DNA of 64,000 nucleotides from Amaranthus tricolor. Taxonomy: Eukaryota > Streptophyta > Magnoliopsida > Caryophyllales > Amaranthaceae. The DNA lies in assembly GCF_026212465.1 (NCBI RefSeq), contig NC_080058.1:1077501-1141500 (forward strand), read 5' to 3'. Below, in pieces: positions 23,705 through 34,786 of the stretch (its first letter is position 1; the number at the start of each line of letters is the position of its first letter). The notes beneath the pieces are model-generated. The model saw only the letters and a program-made list of their open reading frames with translations, had not been told where the DNA came from and searched no databases. A program made the position numbers and the translations under genes.

Positions 23705-23971
23705 TTATACCCACGGTGAGATGAAGAATACCCCCAAGAAAACACAAGGTGTGGAACGAGATTGAAGTTTATTGATTTTAGAAGAGGAGATTAATGGAAA
23801 ACATAAACATCCAAAAACACGAAGGTGTAAGTAGAGAGGAGCTTTTTGAAAAAGAATGTGAGTTGGAGTTAAATTGCCAAGCAGTTTGGATGGCAAAATA
23901 TTGATTAGATATGTGACAGTATATAAAGCATGTGGCCAAAAAGAGGGAGGAAGAGAGGCATGGCAAAGCAT
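23705..23971 (-). pseudogene. Copia integrase, carboxy-terminal fragment
   Basis: An 88-codon frame containing LPPSFWPHALYTVTYLINIL and later LRVFGCLCFP, both typical of the segment after the catalytic Glu of Copia integrase. It is separated from the upstream integrase part by frame breaks, and its end runs out of frame again near 23705. The linker between integrase and reverse transcriptase continues in other frames to 23547 and 23100. Confidence 0.8.
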
Positions 23972-24219
23972 AGTTCTTATATATTATTGATCATGCAGAT
24001 TTTACGTTCGGATTTCCCATTTTGTGATGAAGTGACGGGGCAAGAAAACCGAAAAACAATGCCATGTTTAAAACAAAATTGATAGAGTGACTTATCATCT
24101 TATTCACCCCCATGATCATATTGAATAGATTTTATATTTGTTTGAAATTGAGTGCGAACATAAGCAAGGAAATTAACAAGTATATTACTAACTTCCGATT
24201 TTTCAGTGAGAGGAAATGT

Positions 24220-25506
24220 TCACAAATAATTAGTATAGTGATCCAAAAACAGAACATAATATTTAAAGTCAAACAGACTAGTAACAAGAGAAGTCCAAAT
24301 ATCAATATGAATAATATCAAAAGGTTGATGACAATGAGATAAAGATGATATAAATGGCAATTTAATGTGTTTGCCTAAAAGACATGAATGACACACAAAA
24401 TGAGGAGCTTTATTACAATCAATCGAGTTACAAGATTTCAAAGTCTGTAAAGTACTATTTTCCGGATGACCTAAACGGGAATGCCACTCACTAGTAGATA
24501 AACTAGATAACACCAATTGATTTGAAGAATCACTAGTAGATAAACCAGATAAGACCAATTGATTTGAAGAAGAGATAGCTCCAGTGGTAGAATGGAAAGG
24601 ATAGAGATCGTTCGCGCTATTACATCTCAGAATGGTGCAGAATGGTGCTCCCCGTGCCCAATCCTTCACAGAAAACCTCAAAAGGGTCAAATTCAACAGA
24701 AATAAAATTGTCATAAGTGAATTGCGAACAAAAATGAGATTTTTAACAAGTTTGGGGACATGTAAGACATTTCTAAGATGAAGAGGAGAATGAGTATTAG
24801 GAATTCGGAACTGCCTATGACTATGAACAGGAATTAAATTACCATTGCCTACAAGAATGATATTATGAGATAAATGCTTTGAAGGAAAATAATTTGAGAG
24901 TATACTTGCCGAATTAGTCATATGAGATGTAGCTCCCGTGTCCATGTAAAATTGCTCATCCAAGGGGGCCAAGGAAAGAGCATTCATTGCTTGATCAATG
25001 TCAGTTGGAACATAACCATAAGAAGGAGCACGGGCACCCATATAGAAGTTTTTGGCTTGAATTGGAAGTGGGCCAAGCAAGCCGGCCTGAGAAGAGGGAG
25101 GAGGCTGATTAGTCCAGGGACTGATAGATGTACTTGGATGAGGGCAATGAGGCATAACCCATTGAAGAGTCCAGAAAGCCCGAGGAGGATAGGCCAAGTT
25201 TTGTGGCTGAGAAGAGGATCGAGAATAATTGGTCCCGAATGCATGAGTATGCCCAGAATGACTTGTAGCAGGAGATGAGTTGCCAAAGGAATTAGTCTGC
25301 CTATTCTTGTTGCCACCACGACAGCCATTTCGACGGCCATGGTTGCTGGAGTTGGACGAGGCACGGTGGGCTGGAGGTGATGACTTGGTAGAAGAATTTT
25401 CTGAGGATAGTAAGGCCGTATCAAAGACCGAGACGTCCTTGCTACGAGTATGCTCTTCTGATTTGATCATGGAGCGAATAGTATCAAAATCAGGGAGTGG
25501 ATTCAT
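24220..25506 (-). pseudogene. Copia gag end, protease and integrase start
   Basis: A 428-codon frame. A Ser/Asn/Pro-rich gag tail (about residues 40-180) is followed by the aspartic protease motif YMDTGATSHM (about residues 188-197). Next is the integrase zinc-binding domain (WHSRLGHP, then CHSCLLGKH) and the start of the integrase core with IIHIDIW, whose Asp is the first catalytic residue. The frame then breaks, so the integrase core is split. In a working element these proteins mature the polyprotein and insert the cDNA. Confidence 0.88.
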
Positions 25507-26042
25507 ATGTTGAATCGTAGACCGAAATGAACGGTAATCTTCGGTAAGCCAATGTAAAACTTGAAGAGAAAGACGGCAATCGAAAACCGGTGACCCAAGA
25601 TTACGAAGACAATCGGCAAGGGTCTTGATTTCAGAACAATATATTTTGACCGATGAGAAACAAGATAATGAACAAAATTAAATTGAGATTCAAGGGTTAA
25701 AATACGATTTGTTTTTTTGTTCTGAAATCGATTAACCAATCTATTCCATGTATCAAGGGCTTTATCCGTAGGGTCAAGAATTGATTTAGTGAGTTCAACA
25801 GAGATAGTACCATAGATCCATGTGCGCACAAGATCATCAAGACGGTGCCTAGTTGCATCTTTGGTGGGAGGATTTTTGTCATCGGGAACAATATATTCAA
25901 GAACGAGATGAACACGGCAATGGAGTTGAAAAAGAGAAGACCAAGTATGGTATAGATGACCATCTTCATTAAGAGTGATTGGAATGCAATTCTTGATATT
26001 GGTGACTAAAGTGGCGGGGTGAATGGGATCTTTGGTAGCCAT
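25503..26042 (-). pseudogene. Copia gag, amino-terminal part
   Basis: A 179-codon frame starts MATKDPIHPATLVTNIKNCI and continues with the region that in Copia gag reads W..LF..HCRVHLVLEYIVPD. This is the UBN2-type gag polyprotein that packages element RNA. The frame is lost near 25650 (about residue 130, LTLESQFNFVHY), after which the matching sequence moves to another frame, so a frameshift separates it from the rest of gag and from protease. Confidence 0.85.
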
Positions 26043-29000
26043 GAGAGTGCACAGAAGACAGAGGAGAAGAAAGCAAAAAGGCTGCCAGGAAAGGAAAAAA
26101 TTAACTTGAAAAATCTGATACCATATTATAATAGAATAGGTTGACTTTTATTTCATAATGATGGGTATTTATTCAAAGTACATGATAAACATGATAAAGG
26201 ATACAAACGTCATTTACCAACTAAAGAATGAAATGTTTTTACAAATATTTATTTACTCTATTAATGCGTTCTTGCTTAGTTTGTGCGTGCTCTTGTTTGG
26301 CTTTGTTTTTCTCTTGTTTTCTCATCCTCGTCTCTTCCTTTGAGTGTCCAATTTTACAACACCAATAAATCATATGAAAGTGCAAAATTTAAAAAGGACA
26401 CTCCTTATGCATTCCTAATTTCATAGTCAAAACCCTTAATGGAATTTCGACTTACTCCTACATGTACCTTCAAATCCCCTCCGATATGTAACTTCTCGGT
26501 CATTAGTATATTTTGTACCATACCATCTTGATCTTCCCAAACATTTCTTTATTTTCTTTTACCTCAATTCTTACTTGCAGTGCATAGGCCATAGGCACTT
26601 GTGACATTTAAAATATATTTTTTTATACAATCTTCACTTTTATAATCCTATTGTTCTTCATGTAATACCTCTACATCCTTAGTTATTCGTTCTTTCGTGA
26701 TAACACCAACGGCAATTCGGTATCTATCCTTTCCAAACACCACAATTTTAATCTAGTCCATTTTAATTGTAAATCAAATAACTAAAACATTTGGCTCTAC
26801 TGTGATTGAAAAAGTTTACTATTCTTGTATATTGTTTCTAAATTTTAGTTGAAGATTTGTTTGGACCACTTCCTCAATAGTGAGAGGTTTAATTTGTGTT
26901 TTTTAAGTGAGAAGAATTCTGTATCTTCTAGGATTAGGAAATGAGGTATGATTTGTGCTATTTGGAGGATATGGATTTTGGAGTTACTGATATGGTACAA
27001 TTTTGAAACTTTGAAAAAATCGGCATCAATTCTATCTTTGAATAGGGAACATTATGCTCTTTGGGTTTTCTACTGACTTAACGTCTTGATAGAAGTTCTT
27101 ATTATTGTTGATATTTGTTGTGATATGTTATGTTTCTATAGGTGTATTGGAATTTACTAATTCCATTTTTGGTTCAGCTAGCTGAAGCTACATAATATGT
27201 GATGGACATCTTTCAACCCTTTGGAGCTTTTTGCTCCGATTAACTTATTCATTTTGTTCTGATGCGGACAAGGGACCTTAATATATAGCCAAGTTCTGCG
27301 TGGAGTTGTAAAAACCTGTCTTACTTGTCGCAAAAAGATTAATGAGAGAATCTCTGCCATTTTATGTGAGTTTTCTGTAGTTTCTTTTTCTATCATCAAA
27401 AGCTTTCTCTTCTTTTATGATGCATTTTGGATAGAAAACTTGTTTGTGTTACTATTTGTAACTATGTACTGTCTTGCCAAATCTCTTATACTGCCACATG
27501 TTTTTCTAGTGTTAGAGATGACTTGTTGAAATGCTTCAAGTATAAAGTAATATAACATTTGGGATGTTACTATTGGTTAGTGAAATATGCTGGTTTTCAA
27601 TTTGAATACATTCGATTCCCTCTTAATAGTTAAGGGTGTGTCAGTGCTTTTTTTTTCTTTTGTGTGTGTTCTTGGCGATCAGCTACTTGCATTAATGGAT
27701 TGTTTTTTTGTTACTTTTTTTGGTTGTAGAATGAGTCAATATAATTGAACATTGTGCTTTGTGCCTTCTCATTTTTTAACGAGTAGCATTAAGCAATTTT
27801 CTTCTCCTTTATCTGCGCTTATAATTTGTTCATTTTTATCATAAACTCTCTTCTTGGAGGTAAGTTTTTCCCTCTACTAGAAGCAAAAAATGTTAAACCT
27901 TTCTGTCTATTGATGATTCCTTTCATTATTCCTACAGTATGAATTGAGTGCCCCAAGATTACTCATTTTTTTGGCTTACAATCAAGCTGATTTTTTTGGA
28001 GACCTGGGAAAAGGTTTCAGGATCAAATTTATGGAATACTCAAATGTTTGATGAAACAATAATTTGATATGCATTAGATAATTTATTAGCTTCTGGACGG
28101 ATATCTCATGCTATCACTTTTCTGTTTTAGTTATTAAACAATCCTGAATGGCGAATGCTCAACTTTTTTAAAATGAACTTATTTACTATGAAAATCAATG
28201 GTTCCAGATGTGATATCTTCACTTCAAAACCCCAGTGATCTTCCAACCTGGAAAGTTGATAAGACAAAAGCTGCTGAAAAGCTTAATAAAGTCTTTGCAG
28301 AAACAGATATGTGGTTGCTTGTGAAAAATTTGAATCAAAAAAATAATTCTGAAGTGTAAGTAGATTTATATTGGTTGTCTGGATCTCTGGAATTTAGAAT
28401 TTTCCCTTTCTAAACAACTTTGTTCTGTTTCAGAGCCGAAAAAGATGCTAAGAAGACAGCAGCAATTCTTATAAAGGAGTTAGAGAAAAATAAGCGTAAA
28501 ATGGAGGAGAAAAAAAGGATGGGTCGGGAGCTTTAGAAGGAAAAGTTGCAGACTGTACGTGATGTTTTAGTTTATTGTCATAGTACTTATATTGGAAACT
28601 CTCTTTCTTAATGTGAAAGGGCAGCTTAAATTAAGATTGTAAAAGTTATATCAATCATTTGTTTTTCCAAAGTTATTGATTTGCAGCTAACAAAGAAAAA
28701 TAGATGTGCAACCAAGTATTGATTCACATGAGTGCAAGTCGTTTCTACATATTGTAGACAGGAACAAGATGCATATACCTTCAATTTGTGAGATAATGCC
28801 GGCTCATTGCATGGGCATCAAATTACTTGTCTGTTATGAGGGTCGTCAGAAGATTGCTAATCAGTTTTTTTGAGGGGGAGAGGGGGGGTTGTATGGCAGC
28901 GGTAAAGTTGATTATTGGCTTACTGGTAGCTCTAGACTCTCATTATAATTATTTAGCATCAATTACCCTGATGCAGGAGAAGGAGAAGAAGCGCATGCAA

Positions 29001-31256
29001 CAAGAGGCTGAGCGAGATGAAAAGTTCGAGAAAAAGAAGAATTGGACTGAGAAAGCAACTTAAGAGGAAACAAGATGATAATGAACAGACAAAAGGAGAA
29101 GGTGGAAGCTGAACTTAAAAAGCAACTTTCCATCTAAAAGCAAGATCCAAAAGCAAGCTTCAATTATGGAACGCTTCGTTAGAAAACCAAGACAACTCCA
29201 ATTTCCCAGACCTAGACTGATCATTTCAATCATTAAAATCTGCGACTTGTAACCAGGCAGCAAGTGAAGTTGTCCTTGATGCGATCTATCTTCAAATGGA
29301 TTCTGCTCTGCAACATCTGGAAGAGATGGATGTGGATGAAATTCTCAGTTATGGTCTAACTTTATCCTTGTGATTGTACCTTTTTATTTTCTGCTGGGTA
29401 GTTCGTATTCATACATGATGATTAATTATTGAGCCTTTTCCTTTGCAGGTCTCATATGAATTCTTGGCACTGTTTAGGCAATTCTATTCGGTCAAATTAC
29501 AAGCAGCACTGGGGTTTATGTTGTAAATCAAAGGCAGATCTAATTAATGACCTAAAGCTCACTTCTAATTAAGGGAGATGTTTGTGATGATATGTGGACA
29601 GATGGAATTGTAGGTGGATGGGGGCAAGGGTCTACTGGTGGCAAACCTTGCCATGCCAATACAAGTGCTTCACCTGATACTAACAAACACGTGTGAAGCA
29701 AACAGCTTTTGCAGTTTGAAAAAAACTGTAGCCCCCCCTTTTTATGGTATTTGGCCAAGAAACGGTTAGTGGTAGAAATTGAATGTTGAGCGTCTTCTGC
29801 AGGTATTAGACATTTTCACCTGGTTGATTATGTAGACATATCTGATTAACTCAAAACGTGATATGTCCTGTTGAAACAAGGATTTGAGGGGTTGGGAAGA
29901 AAATACTACAAAACTTTATTTTACAATTTGTTGGGCAAAGGTTTTGACAAAAGATTATGCGCTAAAGTATTAATGTATATTACTGTTTATCACTGTTAAG
30001 TGTTAACATGTGAGAATGGTACGTAATGTTTAAATTTTTATGTGCCGCTCATTGGCACCGATTTATTTTTTGGTTAACCTTGCCCCCTAATTGAAAAGTT
30101 ACTTTAAATGTTTGTCTGTATCTACCTGCCTCTGTTTCCATTTAATGATTCAATTGCTTGTAATCCTACCCATAGGGAAGTTGTATATATCTAGTATGAG
30201 AATTATGTATGCTTTTGACTTCATTTGTTTTGACTTGAAATTTACAATAACCTTCAAGCTGTTTGGAAATCAAATCTCTTCCCTGAAAAGAAGAAAAAGA
30301 AGTCTATCTGTATTTGACTATTGCTTGCTAATAATAATCTGTTCTTTCTGTATAAACATTTCTTATTTCATACTTTCTTTGATGTTAAGACTAATGCTCC
30401 TACCTTAATAATTACTGATTTGGATAATGATATTGATAGTGATATAGAGTGGGAGGAGGTATTGTGCAGTTTCCCTCCTAATAAAACATTTTAGTTTATA
30501 GTGACCGTTTATATGTGTGTTGTCTGTTGATTTTGCCGTGACAGGAAGATCCTGGTGAAAGCCTTTCGGATTCTGAGAAGGAAGAAGAAAATTTGGATGG
30601 ACCATTGAAAGTAGATGATGAGGAGGAAGAGAGTGAGGATGGCTTCTTTGTACCCAGATAGCTATCTCTTAGAAAACGAGGTAAATAGTCCTCACTCCGC
30701 AATTTTTATTTCTTTTGTCCTGAAAAAGGTGAACCCTCCCGCCCCTTCTATCATGATAAGGGCATTCTTGAATTGGGTGTATTGCATTTGGAGGGGGTGT
30801 TTAAAGTCAAACTAATCAAGATAAAAGGTTGCAAAGACAAAAAGATGTTGTGGTTATTGTAAATAGAAGAGAATGATGGATATGGGCATTCTTGGTTAAG
30901 CTGGGCATATCAGCGGGTACACAATACACATCCTTTTTTAAAAATAGAATCACTGAAGAGTTTGCAATCATAGTCTAACTCAAAAGGAACTAATAGCAGT
31001 GCAGCTAAAATTCACATTTTCATCTTTTAAATTGCATCTTTAGAAGATATCTAACGGTATCTTTCTCTTTTTTTTGAATACTGTACTAGAGAACCTAGCC
31101 TAAAATCTTTGGTCAGTATTTTTTCTGATAAAAGAACATCCAAATGAAAATTGCATTTATAAAATCATTGTCTTTCGCCAGGTAATACTCGCTGGCTGCT
31201 TAAATTATAGCCGTTGAGCCACCCTATCACATTTTCTGCCGCACCCGCACATCATT

Positions 31257-31330
31257 GTTCTTTGATGTTGCATCCACCTTGACGATAATGTCATTCTTTT
31301 CTGATGTTGCATCCACCTTGACGATAAGGA
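31257..31330. repeat. Two direct copies of TGATGTTGCATCCACCTTGA
   Basis: A 27-bp segment TGATGTTGCATCCACCTTGA plus CGATAA occurs twice about 40 bp apart with no mismatch, with T-rich sequence between. This is a local duplication of unknown meaning. Confidence 0.8.
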
Positions 31331-31719
31331 AGGCTTTAGTATTATGTAGATAGGTTCGGATAATCCTTCCCTGGCTCGGAAGTACATTAGTTAAGCCGTT
31401 TCTTTCTTTTTTTCCCGAGAAAATCACAGCATGTATCTCAAAAGTTTCAATTCATTTTTATAGTTTTACACACCAAATCCAATACACCTAGTATATTAAA
31501 TTTGAAGCTAAAAGAGGAATGTCATTCTTCGATTATCTAGCAGTTAAAGTTATTCGATTCCTAACTCCTTTCAATTTTACTGAATTAGTGTCTTCTCATT
31601 ATGCAGAAAAGAATGTCGGGAGAATTCAAAGCATCGCAATATTTTTCTCGAAAAGATGTATGCCTCCTGCTGAAAATATTGTCAAATCTTGCCAGTCCTC
31701 TTTTAAATTGTAATTTCAG

Positions 31720-32105
31720 TCGGTCTCTCTCAAGCCCAACCCATTAAACCTTAATGTCTACTTATTATATCATTAATGCCTATTACATTAACTTAATGTC
31801 TATTTACAATATACTTAATGCCCACCGAAAAAGTATATATAATGCTTACTTACAGTATACTTAATGCTTACTGAGAAAATTAGCCTAGTCTATTTATCAT
31901 ATCCTTCATGTCTACTTAAAATATCTTTAATACCTACTTACAATATGCTTAATGCCCACCGAGTAAGTACTTAAGTACCTGCAATATTCTAATTGTCTAC
32001 TTATAATATTCTTAATGCTTACCGAAAAATTTACTGTATATTTTTCTTTTTGTGTCAGCCTAATTTGAGATGGTCTCTTATAGAGACCGTCTCTCGTAAG
32101 AATTT
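31720..32105. repeat. MITE-like repeat with TTAATG..TACTTAC units, second copy
   Basis: More than ten degenerate units of the form TTAATGCYTACTTACAATAT fill the interior. The left end carries GTCGGTCTCTCTCAAGC and the right end GAGATGGTCTCTTATAGAGAC plus CGTCTCTCGTAAG. It is the same family as 1003-1262. The GTCTCT-type ends suggest terminal inverted repeats, but they are too decayed to fix the boundaries. Confidence 0.55.
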
Positions 32106-32771
32106 GTGTATAATTTTTCTTGTTTGAGTGTTGCTGATACAATTTTTGACCCTTGGGGCTTGTAACCAATGTTCCTTTATAGGTGTATATTGCATAACAT
32201 GTTTCATTGTATTGCTTACAGCTTTCACCTTACAACTCCGATGGATAATTGTATGTTTTAAAAACTAACATGTTTTATACCCATTTTTCATCATTAAAAC
32301 TCATATTCTGTGATGTTATATACATATAACGTGTTTTAGAGGCATAATATTAGTGGGTTTTTTTTTCTGATTTTTTTTTTCATTTTTCATTATTCAAAAC
32401 TAATTACAAAAAAATGAGAGATTATGAATTTGTCTTCTTAATTCCTATAGAACATATTTAGGGCTCTAATAAGCTTACAAAATATTTAAGATGATTCTGA
32501 ATTGCCTACTACCATGCTATGTATTGGTTTCCCACCTTCATTCTCGTTACTTATAATTACTCACTCAATTTAAATTCAACAAGTGTAGTATTTACTTTTG
32601 TACAAATTTTCAGAAAATAAAAATCAGTAAATAAACTTTAAATTGGGGAATAATGTGAGACATAGATAAAATTAAATCATAAATAGCTCTCGAGATAGAG
32701 AAATGAAACACCTATACTAAAATTGTCATAATAGATTTAGGACAATTATACTAGAATGAAGAGAGTATGAG

Positions 32772-32840
<69 letters not shown>
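32772..32840. repeat. (TA)n microsatellite
   Basis: About 34 uninterrupted TA units. It explains an apparent Ile/Tyr-repeat open frame on the minus strand, which is not a gene. Confidence 0.97.
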
Positions 32841-32845
<5 letters not shown>

Positions 32846-33750
32846 AAAATAAAAATAAAAAGTATGAGTTATGAAGAGAGTATGAGCATTTATTAAGGTT
32901 AATAGCAAATGTCTAAGCTAAGATTTTTCACAATTATGAACAGTTCTATTTTACATAAAATTTTTAAGATGGAAAGAATATGTTTACTGTCTCTTTGATT
33001 TTGCTCGATCTAATATTTTAGTCCGTCTTAATAAATTCCTTTATTATTATATTAAGGCATGATATTATTTATAATGTCACATTAAAACCTATAATTTAAT
33101 TCTCTTTCATGCTAATATATTAAAATCTATAATAATTAATAATAATCCTAAAGTACAAGACCATACTCACGTATCCAATTTTCTTAATTCGTGTTTTTAA
33201 TTTTAATGTTGTATCTCTTTAATTAAAAATTGACTAGTTGATAATAAAAGGGTATTAAATGTCAAATAGTTTCGGCTTTATAGTAACTTTACTGTGGGTA
33301 GTAAATTTAACATGAAAACTTAAATCAATGGATGGTTTTATTTCCTCACTTTGTACGGGAAACAAAAAAAATTGCCATTTGGAAAAAAGAGTTTGATCCC
33401 TTTTGTAAACACAAATCTGTGGACCGTGGGTGGTTTTTGCCTATTTGTCAACTATGGTTGTGGAATTGTTTTGTTGGTAAATCAACGTGATGGATTATTG
33501 TTGTCATTAAGGTTTCACAACTTTTTGTATGGTCTCACTAAGCCTCATACATTGGTTATGTAAGCCATCTAATATATTGAATTCATCTCGTCAAGAAGTA
33601 GTCTCTTACAAGAAATATGTGATCAGTACTGATCAATTTCTTATCGATCCTATCTTTCCGGACCTCGGCCTAACTTATTATCAATAATAATGGTATGAGA
33701 TTTGAGACTTATTAAAAAATTTGATTTCAATAATGCACTAGAGGAAAAGC

Positions 33751-33860
33751 TTTGGTGTAATGATTAGATAATATTATATAACTGAAATATCACGAGTTTG
33801 AATCCTAAAAATAAAGATGTAGAGTAAATTTTGCTTTTGTCACACTATTTTAATGGGATC
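33751..33860 (+). mobile_element. Weak tRNA-derived SINE candidate
   Basis: TTTGGTGTAATGATTAGATA resembles a pol III box A and CACGAGTTTGAATCC a box B about 35 bp later, a tRNA-like spacing. The flanks are AT-rich, with no clear tail or target duplication. Confidence 0.3.
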
Positions 33861-34650
33861 TTTTTCCAAACCCTTCATATGGGGAGGAATTTAATTAAAA
33901 GTGTCATGAATTTCATAATATAAAACAAATATATAACCATTGAGATCAAATAAACATCACACTAAATTTATAAAATCACTATCACTATAAGTGACATATT
34001 TTTCACCTCATTGGTATTTAAAACAAAATTTCACAATCAATTGGCAATATCTTATATATAATGAGGTGTTTGGTAAACAAATAATTTGATAGCTGATAGC
34101 TAATGAAAGTGGCTAATTAGACCAATTGATTTTATTAATTGGGCTGATCAACTGATTTTGAATCTTTCGCTGTATGCAATTTGCTTAGAAATAACTTATT
34201 CATAACAACAAGTAATTTCCACCAACTATTTAGCAAATATTAACATTGGATGACTTGACCATCAAACTCCCTATTTGTATCAAAATAAACTAAAATTGTT
34301 CAATTAACTATTTTGCCAAACACCGATAACTATAGATGACATATTCGTTTTCTTTTCCTACTCGAGCTACTTTTGAGAGAAACCGTTTTTCGATAAGACG
34401 ACCTCAAAATAAAAAATTCATATGATAATAATTTTACTAGCAACCTATATATAAAGAGCGTTTTAAGGTCATATTAATTTGTTTCAAATTACATCTATTT
34501 TCAAGCGAAATGCTGCTATATAACTACACTTTAAAGATTACATTTGACAGTTTTGCGTATTCATCGACACATCATTGTTTAAAACAACTTTTGAAAACGG
34601 CCGGCACTCGTGAGAGTTTGCTGACTTGTGAATTCCAACCCTTTCCCCTT

Positions 34651-34659
34651 TTATATAAC
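34651..34659 (+). promoter_or_regulatory. Putative SAD TATA box
   Basis: TTATATAAC lies 130 bp upstream of the SAD start codon, consistent with a leader of about 100 nt. It is the only convincing TATA-like site close upstream. Confidence 0.5.
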
Positions 34660-34786
34660 ACTAAGTACTAACCTCTTTTTCCTCCAAATTCCAACCATTT
34701 TGGTACTATTTCACTATTTTCCCTTCCTCGTTGAGATCGTCCATCTTCGTCTCTCTCGTGTGACTAATACAAAGAAAAACAAAAAA

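Larger units (their letters stand above)
21596..26263 (-). mobile_element. Ty1/Copia LTR retrotransposon, complete but frameshifted
   Basis: The element is bounded by very short LTRs: 21596-21723 (128 bp) and 26124-26263 (140 bp, with a small internal duplication around AAACATGATA). Both are nearly identical otherwise. A perfect 5-bp target duplication ATGCG flanks it (21591-21595 and 26264-26268). On the minus strand the primer-binding site TGGTATCAG (26123-26115) directly follows the 5' LTR, and a GTGGGGGTG polypurine tract precedes the 3' LTR. The order of gag, protease, integrase, reverse transcriptase and RNase H is that of Copia. Short LTRs suggest the Ale/Retrofit lineage. The LTR ends read TAATAG..AATA rather than TG..CA. 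Several frameshifts make it non-autonomous. It lies inside an intron of the FAS1 pseudogene. Confidence 0.95.
20768..30680 (+). pseudogene. FAS1: CAF-1 p150 (FASCIATA1) pseudogene, unprocessed and truncated
   Basis: FAS1 is the large subunit of chromatin assembly factor 1, which deposits H3-H4 on newly replicated DNA. Recognisable exons follow in the right order with introns between them. Block 20768-21019 (LLEEKSCSYSKVVGEVYEKV) ends in a frameshift where CLWCWE is expected. Block about 27268-27361 (TRDLNI, stop TAG at 27286, frameshift, then the CRKKINERISAI region) follows. Block 28201-28356 (VFAETDMWLL) is open. Block 28434-28556 has TAG at 28534. Block about 28975-29200 carries the Lys/Glu-rich region and QASIMERF. 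Then come 29266-29372, 29450-29770 (SHMNSWHCLGNSIRSNYKQH), 30409-30458 (WEE) and 30545-30680 (EDPGESLSDSEKEEE, one-base insertion near the end). The amino-terminal exons before 20768 and the carboxy-terminal part are missing. A Copia element sits in one intron. Because introns remain, this is a decayed segmental copy, not a retrocopy. Confidence 0.88.
30681..34640. other. Intergenic region between FAS1 pseudogene and SAD
   Basis: No gene recognised. The region contains a short tandem repeat (31257-31330), a MITE-like repeat (31720-32105), a long TA microsatellite (32772-32840) and a weak tRNA-like SINE candidate (33751-33860), each listed separately. The rest is featureless AT-rich sequence. 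Confidence 0.5.

Noticed and set aside
24922..25513. Plus-strand open frames within the Copia element.
   Set aside because: They are antisense shadows of the gag/protease frame, which carries the recognisable motifs.
32726..32908. A minus-strand open frame of Ile/Tyr repeats.
   Set aside because: It is the translation of a TA microsatellite.
34628..34786. An amino-terminal extension of the desaturase.
   Set aside because: It begins with GTG, contains the putative TATA box and leader, and the conserved family start is the ATG at 34787.
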